Assembly (NCBI GenBank): GCA_034190875.2
Contig: CM067354.1
Coordinates: 71,419,788 to 71,483,787, forward strand
Length of the DNA: 64,000 bases
Reading direction: 5' to 3'
Source: Urechis unicinctus
Lineage: Eukaryota > Annelida > Polychaeta > Xenopneusta > Urechidae
The stretch's first letter is position 1. Every line of letters begins with the position of its first letter. Positions 1-9,399 of this stretch are shown here, in pieces. The position numbers were made by a program, and so were the translations under genes. The notes under the pieces are model-generated. The model saw only the letters and a list, made by a program, of their open reading frames with translations, ran no database searches and was not told the DNA's origin.

Positions 1-224
1 TGTGGTTAACACTTTCGAATCCACAAACCATCCTTAGGTTATTTTTTATGCCCTTCTGACACTCACCACAAAGCCGATTTAGAATCTCCTGTTTAATCTT
101 AAACCTTTGCATTGCACAAAAGTCAAACTTACAGGGCCTGTCACAAGGGTCTCTCTTCCCGAGTAATATCCAGGGACACTTTCCAGTTGCTTCCATTACT
201 ACCGATCTTTCTTTTATCTAATTG

Positions 225-1085
225 ATAATGCTGTCTGGTGTCAGCTGGGTATTGGACGCCACCACAAGCAACTCCTCCTTTACAAAGCCACGGAGAGGTC
301 CATCCAACAAATATTATATTACAGGCTCACCAGATTTAGTGACAGAGCTTCCAATCCGGTAAACATCGAGTGATCATATATGGTCAGTGGCCCACCGCCA
401 GTGGTCTTGCTCGACGTCACCAGGCTGGTAGAGGTAGCGAACGCCAGCATCAGAGGGAAGCTTTTGCTCTGTGACCCCCAGCGGGCGCCCTGGTACGACT
501 GAAGATGGCTTTTGTGCAACTCGTTTTGCCTTAATGGCATCTTTAGGTTTTTTCCCAGTCAAGCGGGTCACCTCATTATTTATCGCAGTGACTACAGCCT
601 GCAGTCAAGAAACCTACTCAGTCAATCGTTTCCAGTATCCCTTAACTCTACGGTGTCCAAAGAGCCGCTCAGCAAGGGTCCGGTTAAAGCGTTCTACTAT
701 ACCCTGGTCTCAATGGATATTCACTCGACCGCGCCTGACTGATACTCCACGCTTTACAAGCAGCTGATTCACTGCTCCCATAAACTCCCGTCTGGGGTCT
801 ACCTGAAGTAGTTTAGGCCACCCCAGCGGTCCTGGCTTGTAAATTCTTTAGAGTGCACATGCGACCTCTTTAGCCTTTGTAGTCAAGGGCTCGGCTGCCT
901 TGTAGTGCGAGGCCACATCCACCACAGTTAGAGCATACTTGTAAGTCTGGCGCTTTACAACGTCATGAGGAAGAGATAAGAGATCGGCTTGGTGAACCTC
1001 ATTAGGGACAGGGACATCAAACTTTGGTCTGGGAATATGTTTTGGCACTGGCAGGTAGATTTGCCATATAGCTTGCTTCTACTAG
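225..1085 (-). pseudogene. DDE integrase, retroviral/Polinton type (broken)
   Basis: The frame reads from about 1085 down to about 225, interrupted by stops near 847, 720, 610 and 373. Catalytic residues can be placed: the first Asp at 983-985 (context HQADLL), the second Asp at 797-799 (context VDPR) and the Glu at 692-694 (context GIVERF). The last two are about 35 codons apart, as expected for the D,D35E fold of retroviral-type integrases. The integrase would insert the element DNA into the host genome. Its N-terminal zinc-binding part is missing: the frame begins abruptly at about 1085, where it abuts a different gene, suggesting an internal deletion. It is a pseudogene because of the in-frame stops. 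Confidence 0.75.
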
Positions 1086-1500
1086 CAAGCCTGTATGCAA
1101 CCAACCCAGTCACAGCCATGCCCAGTATAATGAACGCCACCTCACGCCCTTTTTGACCTTCTGAGGGCTCGTAGAAGTCTGAAAGCCGCGGCTCGGCATC
1201 CAGCTTGTCAAAGGTTTTACCCGTCAAGGTAAGCCTAGCCTCGTTCACATCCCGAAAAGTATGCTCGGCATGTCCCTGGGGCGCAGTTGCTCATTGATGA
1301 AGTCTAAACGCTCAGTTTGCCTCTTGGCCCATGCTGCCTGAGCAGATTGAAGCCGCTCGATTGCCATATCATGGCGTTTACGTTCCGCGTCCAGTTGATC
1401 GCCTCGTAACTTAGAGAATAAAAAGTTGCTCCCAGAGAATGCAAGGGCATTAACAAGAGCACCTCCAACAAGTAATGCGATTGTGGCTATTACTTCAGTA
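1080..1500 (-). pseudogene. Coiled-coil/membrane protein of the element (broken)
   Basis: Reading from about 1490, there is a small hydrophobic segment with Gly and Ala, then a charged helical stretch rich in Arg, Lys, Glu and Gln. The frame shifts near 1250 and continues as 1248-1085, ending in a second hydrophobic segment (FIILGMAVTGLVAYRL). Two membrane segments flanking a coiled coil suggest a small virion or membrane protein. Its 3' end is fused in another frame to the truncated integrase at about 1085. No enzymatic motif is visible. The assignment as one gene split by a frameshift is inference. Confidence 0.5.
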
Positions 1501-1522
1501 TATCAACTGGTATAATCCCTTG

Positions 1523-1729
1523 TTAAATTAGCATGTTCTTTGTGGCCATGGCTAGTAATACATCGGCAACAGCCATAGCCAGGTCGCGTGGGGTGAAATC
1601 AAGACGTGAAGTCCCGCCATCCAGAAGCATCTTAGCAAGCATGGCATAACCTATTGATATACCGGAAACAACTGCACCGTGGAACAGCGCATTGACGTGC
1701 ATTTTTCCATCAGTAATTGGTGTTGTCAT
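1523..1729 (-). CDS. Small hydrophobic protein of the element
   Basis: A 68-codon frame beginning with ATG at 1729. The sequence is alanine- and methionine-rich with a hydrophobic stretch (VVSGISIGYAMLAKMLL) and an amphipathic tail. It lies between other minus-strand element genes with almost no spacing (the next upstream frame ends at 1731), which is the compact arrangement expected of a virus-like element. It resembles a small membrane or minor virion protein, but no family was identified. It is one of the few frames of this element without an obvious break. Confidence 0.45.
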   Translation of the reverse strand: MTTPITDGKMHVNALFHGAVVSGISIGYAMLAKMLLDGGTSRLDFTPRDLAMAVADVLLAMATKNMLI

Positions 1730-1730
1730 C

Positions 1731-2085
1731 TTATTCCATGTAAAACGGATCCTTTAAATGAGCGTCCGTAGGTGCTGACTTCGCTGGCTCTCCCCTGGGT
1801 ACATCCTGTTTATGGGGTGAGGCTACAACTCTCTGTCTGTAGCAATACAATGCTAGTCCAAACACCCCCTTTCTACCGACAATCAAAGGGGATGTCGACC
1901 ACGTTGGCCAAGACTGAGTCAAACCCATCTCCCCTGTGCGAACCCGATTTTCAGACTGTAGCGCAGACTTAGCCTCCCGCAGCTCTCTCAGAAGTCTATT
2001 TTGATTAGCTTTTCGAGCCGCAGCGCCCTTTCGGCCTGCCTCAACCTTTTAAGCATCTTTTGTAGGTTTCTCCTTTAGCCAGGTT
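1731..2085 (-). pseudogene. Basic coiled-coil protein with one membrane segment (broken)
   Basis: An upstream stretch from about 2085 reads as a basic alanine/arginine helix (Lys, Arg, Ala, Glu-rich). The 65-codon frame 1731-1928 then carries a hydrophobic segment (GVFGLALYCY) and a polar tail. The two parts are in compatible register only after a small shift near 1930. The gene ends two bases from the next minus-strand frame (1729), as in a tightly packed element. Function is unknown; it is probably a virion-associated membrane protein. Confidence 0.4.
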
Positions 2086-2149
2086 GAGGTTGAGGCGCAG
2101 GCTGATCACTAGTCACTGCCGTTATCTCTTGATTTGCGTTCTCATTATT

Positions 2150-2720
2150 ACCTACTTATTTTGTTCCTCCAATTGACAGCACCCAGGCAGGTCCTCTGCA
2201 AGAGGGGTGTCGGACGGCCGGTCCCGGATCCCTGGGGTGCTAACTCCAAATTGGCAGTACTTAGCGGTTGTCAGGGCTGCGGTAAGCGGAGCCAACATCA
2301 TACCATAGCGATGACAAAGTTCATATGTGGCAGTTCTTAGCGCGTGCCTGACAAATGGGTCAGTCTTGAGGTCCGTAATCAGATTTGGCTGATGTTCTGG
2401 GTCATTGGCAGAAACATACAAGCAACGCTAAAAAACAGTTGGAGAACTGACTGTCCCAGAGTCCGTGTCATGCTAGCGCCCAGCCGAGTCTCATATTTTG
2501 CATAGAGCTTTGTAATATCTTCAATGGACATTGATTCAATCTTTGCAGTCGACAGGTGCTGATCGCCGAGTTACTGACGGGCCTGACCCCCAGCTATGAC
2601 AGCAGCAAGCCTATCTCTCTTAGAGGGGGTGCAAGGGGTTCCGCTTGCTTAGATTTTGTGGCCGGCGGGCTAGCGGCGTCCTGTTCAAGGAGTTGATCAA
2701 TAATGGTATCAGGATCCATG
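2150..2720 (-). pseudogene. Conserved unknown protein of the element (broken)
   Basis: The likely start is an ATG near 2720 (MDPDTII), followed by an acidic and proline-rich N-terminus. Stops and shifts occur near 2600 and 2400, and the gene ends at the stop at 2152. The middle is helical (contexts SIEDITKLYAKYE and SVLQLFF) and the end reads 2421-2152 as a compact helical domain rich in Ala, Thr and Leu. It lies in the same strand and spacing pattern as the neighbouring minus-strand genes. I do not recognise a function. Splitting it from the upstream 3022-2720 frame is based on the internal Met and the change of composition. Confidence 0.4.
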
Positions 2721-3025
2721 AATATACGTACACACCTTCGAAGTCTAATATATCGCACTGCTACCCAGAGAAAGAAACCTAAAATGGTTCCTGAAGCAGC
2801 CCCACCCTCAATTGACAGCATATATCCAGTGGGTTGATCAGTCTTCAGCAGCAGATTTGCGTGCTTGGTCTTTGCTAGTAGATGGCGTACTGTGGTACGT
2901 TCCTCACTCGTTGGAATCACATCATTCTCTCGTAGGGCGCGTTGGTAGAAAGCCCTCAAGTGGTCATGGAGCCGCTTCCCTGGGTCAACCAGAGTTGAAC
3001 CTCTGAATGATCCCACACACATGAC
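2720..3025 (-). pseudogene. Membrane-protein fragment
   Basis: The frame from 3022 reads a polar helical stretch and then a hydrophobic segment (TILGFFLWVAVRYI) followed by basic residues, a typical stop-transfer arrangement. It runs without a stop into the probable start of the next gene near 2720. Its upstream edge coincides with the end of the ATPase remnant, so it is probably the 3' part of a gene whose 5' half was deleted. No family recognised. Confidence 0.35.
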
Positions 3026-3310
3026 GCATGCGTCTGATAAAGGCCAGTTGAAACGTATGGGGATAGGGCCGACGGATTACAATATGCTTAAAGGCGCCGA
3101 AGAAGGGCCCTTCAAGTAGGTCGAGGATGCATGCGATTTTTTCCCACATCCTGTCTGCCCACAAAATAATTGCCGAACAGGGACCATCTGGAAATGTTAA
3201 ACTCTTCTCCCCCCGAGTTGTCCTTTGTCTAATCCCGTCGTACTAGGGGAATCTTAGTAAACTGCGCCAGCGAACCTCCCATCTTTAATGTGATGCTAGG
3301 CATCCATAAC
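3025..3310 (-). pseudogene. Packaging ATPase remnant (FtsK/HerA-like, A32-type)
   Basis: On the minus strand, 3160-3137 encodes a P-loop reading G-Q-T-G-C-G-K-N, a near-match to Walker A (G-x-x-x-x-G-K-S/T). One base out of register, the following bases (about 3125-3060) read a hydrophobic and proline-containing stretch as seen after the P-loop in Polinton and giant-virus packaging ATPases. The P-loop and the downstream part are therefore in different frames. Walker B and the rest are absent: the sequence changes character near 3030. In a working element this enzyme pumps DNA into the capsid. Here only the first third survives. Confidence 0.55.
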
Positions 3311-3369
3311 AATACATCCTCATGTTCAATGCGCCGGCTGCCTGTGATTTTTTTTTTTTCTGAGCTGAA

Positions 3370-3650
3370 TGGTTATACCCTTAGACGCATTCTCCACGGC
3401 CCTGCCACTACAATGCATCTGGTCGTCATCGTAGCAGCCGTCCTTAAGTTGAGCCACAGAGCATACTTACGGTTAGGTACTCTCCTAGGGAGACGTCCGA
3501 CAATGCCAAGTCTTTTGCTGCTATTGCTACGGGGGGTCTCGTTTACTCGTTGACCTGCAAAGGCCTTCTTCACCTCATCCCACTGCTGGTAGCCACGCAT
3601 GCCCTGGGCATAGAGTTGGTTGGGGATGCCCGGCAATTCTCTAGCGTGTC
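3370..3650 (-). pseudogene. Unknown element protein fragment
   Basis: An 87-codon frame (3636-3373). The first 35 residues (around MRGYQQWDEVKKAF) look protein-like, and the rest is basic with no recognisable domain. Its position between the large conserved gene (4841-3745) and the ATPase remnant makes it a probable element gene. The frame is lost upstream of 3640 and downstream of 3373. Function unknown. Confidence 0.3.
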
Positions 3651-3744
3651 ACCTCAACTTTTTGTAATCTTTGGTTTGTAGAACGACTCTGTCTTCCTGG
3701 CGAATGAGGCACCCTGGGGGTCTTCACATCAGCAGTAGGATGCC

Positions 3745-4841
3745 CTTCATGATTTGCTGTTCCTCACTTGCACGTGTTCCACAGTATATCTAATTGCAAG
3801 CACGTGTCCAATTGTGAGGCTCATATCCGACGGAGCCATGTACAGGCCCGTTCCAAACACATAATCAACCTTTGAAGAAGCTTTCTGGAGGACGTTCTGA
3901 TACCTGAGCGGATAGATGAAGGAATGTCCACTGGGGAGTTGATGGCATCCTCAACGTTAGCCTGAAATTGTTTCTGAGCATCAAAGGACGTGCCAACACC
4001 TAGTATCTCTGAGCGGGTCTGTACCTGTGCACCAAGAATGGACCCCAGACATAGGTCCAAATGCTGTCGTTGATCCGTGAGATACCTGAGGATGTGAACC
4101 CCTCCGATTTTTTCCAGGATGAAGTGCTCCAAGTGATGTTTGCCCCCTCTTGGTTTTGCTTGATGAAATCAATGTGCAGCTTGCCGCCCTGGAAAACAAA
4201 CCCGTTGGTTGATTTCTCAAATGTTTGCCTGATGGATTCGTAGAGGTTGTAGTTTCCGTAATGAGTGACGATCCGTACCTCGTGAGTTTCAGGGTCGGTG
4301 AAGTAGATCCCCCCTAGGCCATGGTTGCCGCTCTGTATCCTCCAGTCGCTGTTTTTGTCAACACCAAACTCGCGGCAGAGCTGGTGGTAGATTCTCTTGT
4401 CGAAGGTGTTGTTGGTAGCCGGCCATGTGGCGTCATTCGACAGTGCTATACTCATTTCGTCTCCAGATGTGTGTAGTATACGTGGAACCTGTAGAGGTTA
4501 CTTAGTGCTGGGGAGTCAGATTTGAAGTGGTCCAGGGCAGAAACCCAGCAGCCGCTTGTTGCACACCATACAACAAAGTTTACATGGTTCTGCCAGTATT
4601 GCATATGGTTGGTTCTCTAGCCATCTACAAGGCTGTCGTCGCTTATGTCTGGTACTAAGTATTTATCAAACAGGTTGGAGAACTCCACCCCAAAAGCATC
4701 TGCGATATTATCTGATTTCACCTGAATGAGGAGATGTGTCAGATCCTCGGCGGCAATATGGGGTGGGTATACCGGACCGGGTTTGTATGTTTTATTCTTA
4801 TTGAATGTAAAGGCTTCTTTATTCAAAATGCTATGTATCAC
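3745..4841 (-). pseudogene. Conserved unknown (possible virion) protein of the element (broken)
   Basis: A protein-like signal runs along the minus strand from about 4841 to about 3745, spread over three frames: 4841-4617, 4455-4000 and 4132-3821, with further readable sequence between 4616 and 4456 and after 3900. Composition is that of a globular protein, rich in aromatic residues, Asn and Asp, without membrane segments. Its size (about 360 codons) and position suggest a structural or core gene. Its start region overlaps the start of the plus-strand gene at 4833, forming a divergent pair. At least three frameshifts or stops make it non-functional. No domain assigned. Confidence 0.5.
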
Positions 4842-5515
4842 ACTCGGTCAAATGTTCAAAGCGGCGAGGCTGTCTCCCTGCAAAATGCTATTGACAATAG
4901 TGGAGGTGATCTATGCGTAGGTCTTAGGTCAATCACGTATACTGTAGTCTGGTATAACATTGAATCAGCTATGCACATTACAAAGGGGCAAATTTCTACA
5001 GGAGAAGAAGTAGGTGTCGTTTTGCACCCTGGCCTCTGGAACTTCAAACTTGTCCAGGATGTATTTTCAGATCTAGGTCTTACTTTGGAGGATAATGCTG
5101 CAGATGGGACTATTGCCCTCTCAATTCCTGATTATTGGGCTTTACAATGTGACGACGGTGTGTTAAAAATATTGGTTCTTGATACCGGTCTGGGTGGAGG
5201 ATGGATTCCTTCAGGTCTTCACAAAGGTGACCGGCCCATGAACTTTAGCATCTTTAAACCACTTTATGTCCACCTCGATCAAGTCAGTACCACGCGCAAC
5301 ATACTTGATGGTGCGCCCACTACGCTTCTTGAAGTTGTGGGCTGTGGGGGCAGCTCTTTCGGAGATATTATGACCACAAACATCCTGTGTCAAAACGTGT
5401 TACTTTCGGAGCTGTGAATGAGTTAAAGGTTCAGATAAGAGATAGTAAGGGACGTCTACTGAACAACCACGACTTACCTATTGGTGTTGTTCTCGAATTT
5501 ACAAGATGTCAATAA
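4833..5515 (+). pseudogene. Virion-like protein of the element (frameshifted near its 3' end)
   Basis: An open frame from an ATG at 4833 (also open back to 4734) to a stop at 5415-5417. The same protein clearly continues in another frame to the stop at 5513-5515, so one frameshift lies near 5400. The product has about 225 residues, is beta-rich, Gly/Asp/Leu-rich, and lacks a signal peptide or membrane segment. It resembles a family repeatedly found in Polinton-like elements of marine animals, presumably a capsid or attachment component; this is from general knowledge and untested. The next gene starts at 5506 inside this gene's last codons, a compact virus-like overlap. Confidence 0.55.
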
Positions 5516-6158
5516 AAGCGAGTATTTATGGAACTCAAAAGGAAGCGGATCTGGGCGCCGACCTATCCAAATATACCAAAAAGACCTATATAGACTCACA
5601 AAAAATGGATAAAGGTGGTAGTACTATGACCGGAGACCTTGAAATGGGAGATAATAAAATCGTTGAGCTGGGAGGCCCAAATATCGCCTAACGATGCTGC
5701 TAACAAAAAGTATGTTGATGGCAGACAGAGACAGCAGAACAGAGACCTGAGACAACACGTAGCTGAAAAAACGAAACCCCTCATTACTATTTGGGCAGAA
5801 GCAAGTGGCGCTATTCGCAGAAGATATGTGTGGTCGTTTGGTTCTGGGGCCAGGGGTCAAACCTCTCGAGACTCAAGCTGTGGATATACCATGTTATCCA
5901 ATGGTAGGATCATTCGTATGGGGTTGTCGTCTGGTAGGGCGCTGGTACTGGTACTGATACTATAGCAGTGTTTCCTGTTATAAATGGGGCAACTCAATCG
6001 GTAGGAATAAGTAACCTACTAACGAACCGGCTATTATAATATCTTTAGCTCAGCCTTTACAGCTGGAACAAGGCAACGTTATTAACTTTTATACACCCAC
6101 CCCAAAGAGAGGGGCGACTTGTACTATAGTATCACTCCTAATTGAACTTGACTTATAG
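5506..6158 (+). pseudogene. Fibre-like protein of the element (broken)
   Basis: It starts at ATG 5506 overlapping the previous stop. The first frame stops at 5691, the second (5639-5965) continues, and a third reading ends at the stop 6156-6158. The N-terminal third contains a repeat of the type found in phage-like tail-fibre shafts (contexts GDLEMGDNKIVELG and NDAANKKYVD), followed by a polar beta-rich region. This layout, shaft repeat then globular tip, suggests a receptor-binding or fibre protein. At least two frameshifts break it (near 5690 and 5950). Confidence 0.55.
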
Positions 6159-6181
6159 ACTTATGTGCCTATAAGGGTATT

Positions 6182-6740
6182 ATGAAACAACAACCAACGA
6201 TTCATACTGCGCCGTTAAATCCGGAGCCGCCTGATGAGAATCTGGGGCACTCCGAACGGCTGAATGAGATCAGTCTTAAGAAGCAATACCTTGAGAAAGA
6301 AAACGGTGGTATGTATAAAAAATATAGGCGTGCAGTAAACTCAGTGGACGAGGTAGACACTGCTTTAGTTACTGTTGGTATGTGTCTTTGCGCGAGTGGT
6401 GTAGGTGTAATGTCTACAGTAGTTGCCATTCAAATTGCTACAGTGTTGGGTGCTACTAGGGCCGCTTGTGGGCTACTTGTAATTGCTGGAAAATTCATCA
6501 GTCGGCGGCTGACCATTAAGGTGAAAAAAACATGATCAGATCCGCATTCTGGCGCAGAGCAAATTGAATACCATCGCTGACATTGTATCGACAGCACTTG
6601 AAGATGGTTATATCTCGGATCATGAGTTTAAGCTCGTTTTAGCTGAGCTCACAAAATATAGCCAAATGAAGGGTCAAATTAAGGCCAGATCTGTAAAGGC
6701 GCGTCAATCAATGAAAAAGACGAGAGCAAGATGTGAATGA
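6182..6740 (+). pseudogene. Membrane/coiled-coil protein of the element (one frameshift)
   Basis: ATG at 6182 opens a 117-codon frame. It has a polar N-terminus with a Lys/Glu-rich coiled coil (about residues 30-55), a hydrophobic region (about residues 62-104) and a basic end. The frame stops at 6533-6535, just after a run of seven A, while a second frame continues with a charged helical stretch to the stop at 6738-6740. A single-base slip in the A-run explains both parts. It is a probable small virion membrane protein with a cytoplasmic helical tail. Enzymatic function is not expected. Confidence 0.5.
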
Positions 6741-6907
6741 CCCGCCCTCAATGCATAGACGTTGTGTGATAAAGTGCAAAAGCCTCCTGGTATGACAACT
6801 GCTTTCCAGTTTCAGCAGGACCACAGAGGCCCCGGGATTTCCCCTGCAACCCCACCTCCACTTAAGATTGGGCTGTATGTTATCTGGCCGGGAAGATAAT
6901 TCCGAAT

Positions 6908-7348
6908 ATGTATAAGCCTCAGGTTCTGTTGGGGCAGCACCATAGTCCGGTGGCGACCATCGTGGGGTTAGTTGATTCCGTTTTCAGGTTGTGCTCCTTT
7001 GAGGACCTGGGGAGGGCTGAGGCGTATAACCAGGTGTATCACAAGAATCGAAAGAAGTATAAGGAGATGGTGGCTTGGGGGTGGGCGGGGTTGGAGGGGC
7101 TTGAAGACGGCGACTATGGCGCTAACAGGAGGTTTAATAATTACCTGGGCTTGGAACAGGAGCATCACAGTCCTTGGTTGTGGAGACCGAGTGGGACCAC
7201 CGAGAGGCCGACGGGGGCTTTCTACTATTGGAAGCTCTTTACGATGAGATTGATAACTGCTCGTCCCGATCCCAACTTTATCAAGAAGAACGACGCTAAG
7301 GTTGCCCAGTTTATACATGACATTGACCGCGTGAAAAATGGAACTTAG
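6908..7348 (+). CDS. Hypothetical protein at the right end of the element
   Basis: A 146-codon frame starting with ATG at 6908. It is rich in Trp, Tyr, Gly and charged residues, with no membrane segment or recognised motif. It follows the 6182-6740 gene on the same strand. The region 6741-6907 between them has readable proline-rich sequence but stops in every frame. A partly overlapping antisense frame (7360-6968) is considered a shadow. It could be a real last gene of the Polinton-like element; evidence is only length and position. Confidence 0.35.
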   Translation: MYKPQVLLGQHHSPVATIVGLVDSVFRLCSFEDLGRAEAYNQVYHKNRKKYKEMVAWGWAGLEGLEDGDYGANRRFNNYLGLEQEHHSPWLWRPSGTTERPTGAFYYWKLFTMRLITARPDPNFIKKNDAKVAQFIHDIDRVKNGT

Positions 7349-7667
7349 ATGGGTGGTCAAGCTCCTGGAATGTTTACGCTTAAGGACCTCTATGGATAAA
7401 GACCCTGGAGGTTGGTATTATAGGTAATGGTGGTTCCCCTGCGATTTCGTTGCGACTCATGGCTGCCCCTAACCCTGCGACTCATAGCCTACTGATAAGG
7501 TGGCAGCTTTAATACTTGACCAGCTCTTGTCAGCTTTTGAGACCTTAGGTCCCGAAAAGAATAGTCAAAGTGGGTTAATTATGCTCTGAAGTGGGGGATT
7601 CCATATCGTTGGTGGGTTGGGTCTGTATTTGGAGGTATGTTCTTGATGCACCATTGCCTTTACTACT
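7349..7667. other. Right edge of the Polinton-like element, no intact gene
   Basis: Short plus-strand readings are interrupted by many stops, one of them hydrophobic and tryptophan-rich (about 7570-7670). It is probably the degraded end of the element. The mirror similarity of the palindrome starts at 7668, immediately after it. Confidence 0.4.
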
Positions 7668-7872
7668 GATCAAGAGACACAAGCAAAAACGTTTCTATTC
7701 TCGGAGAAGAGCTGTGGTAAGTCAATCAGGCTAGGTGAGTATATATTCCGATGGGGATTTCATAGACGGAGCATTGGTTCCTGGGGTTTTATTGATCACA
7801 ATCTTTCTCATGATCAAAAGAAATACCTGTCACTGTCACGTAGCATCACATAAGTGCTCGGAAAAAGTTTGT

Positions 7873-8201
7873 TGGAATTGTATAGCTCCATACAACCATA
7901 ACGTATCTGATTCCCAATTGTATACCTCCATGCAACCATGACGTGTCTGATTCCCAATTGTATAGCTCCATGCAACCATGACGTGCCCGATTCCCAGTTG
8001 TACAGCTCCATGCAACCATTCGTGCCTGAATCCAAATTGTATAGCTCCATGCAAACATGACGTGTCTGATTCCCAATTGTATAGCTTCATGCAACCATGG
8101 CGTGCCTGATTTCCAATTATAAAGCTCCATGCAACCATGACGTGCCTGATTCCCAATTGTATACCTTCATACAACCATGACGTGCCTGATTTCCAATTCG
8201 A
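7873..8201 (+). repeat. 40-bp minisatellite, left palindrome end
   Basis: About eight tandem copies of a 40-bp unit containing CAACCATGACGTGCCTGATT and an AATTGTATAGCTCCATG half. Copies differ by a few substitutions. The mirror copy at 39200-39414 has about five. Minus-strand reading frames over this region (8213-7814) are repeat artefacts. Confidence 0.9.
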
Positions 8202-9101
8202 CCGAAAGTACAATAATATTTACACTTCATGCTGTAGGTTGAATAATGGCCAATGTTGCTGAGAGCGTGGGGTAGCAACAACTATCAAATATTCGACACT
8301 GTCGGACACATCATCAGAAAACAAGCTTCCTGATCAAATAATTAACCAACACATCACAAATTTTATGCATCTGATCGGGTGTTTAATTGAATACAACTAA
8401 GGCACAGTACAGAAAGGGTAATGCCTCATGAAATAATCAACCTCCTATTTTCCTACACAATTACTTGGCTTCTCATTCAGAGCTATTGTAGGTTGATTAC
8501 AATATTTGTATTGCAAATCCAATTAGAGAGGGCGCAGTAGAACGTGTGCTTCTACCGCGCTAAGCGTCATTTTGTCTATCATCACAATGATTGATCTAAT
8601 GATCTACCACTATTCCTGCAAGCGAACTTTGTAGAACTAATAAGTAGCTCGGTATGGCACACACCAAGACTGACTTCTCAAGTGTTATGTTATGCATTAT
8701 GGCTACATTACAGAGTCGGACCAGCAGGATGAAACCAAATTGACTTAGCCAGCTCTACACGACCAGCACCACTAGTAATGACTGAAATCTGGGACCACAT
8801 AACGAGAAATATGATACATCACCTAATTTCTTGCCACTAACATAATGGCAGATTTGGCACAATGGGAAGTAGATTAATGCAGATAAATGGGCAGTATTTT
8901 CAATGCACTCAGTAACCCCGGGACCTATGTGAAGAACCAATTCAATACATATCAATTAACTTGTGCTTCCTGTTGGTCTGAGTGTTGTTTATCATCCTAC
9001 CCCGCCAGATATATGGGTCAATAAATGACACAATCAGAAATAATCAGGTCACCCCCTCCCCGCACACCAATAAACGGAACAAGTACACCAACCCACCGTA
9101 A
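8202..9101. other. Arm sequence without a recognisable gene
   Basis: Mirrored by about 38400-39199. AT-rich, with no reading frame showing protein features and no tandem repeat. The left version is about 110 bp longer between 8201 and 8755 than its mirror, through small indels. Confidence 0.6.
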
Positions 9102-9185
9102 ACAGGTTATTCTCCATTGGTCGCCTCCAACGACATGGAAGGGGATAGAGTGGTCCTATTCGACCCCCGGGCCCACAGGAGGAAA
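9102..9185 (+). repeat. SINE-like core shared with 42071-42175 (left arm)
   Basis: An about 85-bp stretch with the same order of motifs (CAACCCACNG, GGTCGCCTCC, ACGACATG, GACCCCCGGGCCCACA) as 42071-42175, and mirrored in part at 38312-38395. Similar cores are widespread in mollusc DNA as interspersed repeats (general knowledge, not searched). The right-arm copy breaks off inside this core, at the edge of the 229-bp length difference. Confidence 0.6.
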
Positions 9186-9399
9186 GATGATTATAAGAGC
9201 CGATTATAATACGATAATGATGCCCCTACAAAGATTATGCTCTGTTTAAAAAATGAAATGCATCGCCTACAAAATATCCGGTTGACTTATGTCTCTAGGC
9301 AACGTAGGATGGCGCGATCCGAGACTCCATGTTTATGGTGCACAACTGAGCATGTTGCTTAACGTGAACACAAACACCGTGAGTGGCCCGAGAGAAGGG

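Larger units (their letters stand above)
1..7667. mobile_element. Decayed Polinton/Maverick (adintovirus-like) element
   Basis: Two divergent gene blocks meet near 4740-4840. The minus block runs 4841 to about 220 and the plus block about 4833 to 7350. Visible parts are a DDE integrase, a Walker A segment typical of packaging ATPases, several short coiled-coil or membrane proteins, and a repetitive fibre-like protein. A retroviral-type integrase together with a packaging ATPase and virion-like genes is characteristic of Polinton/Maverick and adintovirus-like elements. No protein-primed DNA polymerase is visible, and no terminal inverted repeats were found; the left end probably lies outside the window. 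Most genes have frameshifts or in-frame stops, so this is an inactive old copy. The right edge coincides with the start of the palindrome at 7668. Confidence 0.7.

Noticed and set aside
6968-7360. 130-codon minus-strand frame
   Set aside because: Overlaps the more protein-like plus-strand frame 6908-7348; composition is that of an antisense shadow.
7814-8213. Minus-strand frames with repeated NWESGTSWLHGAIQLG-type peptides
   Set aside because: Translation of the 40-bp minisatellite in three frames; the mirrored array gives the same peptides on the plus strand.
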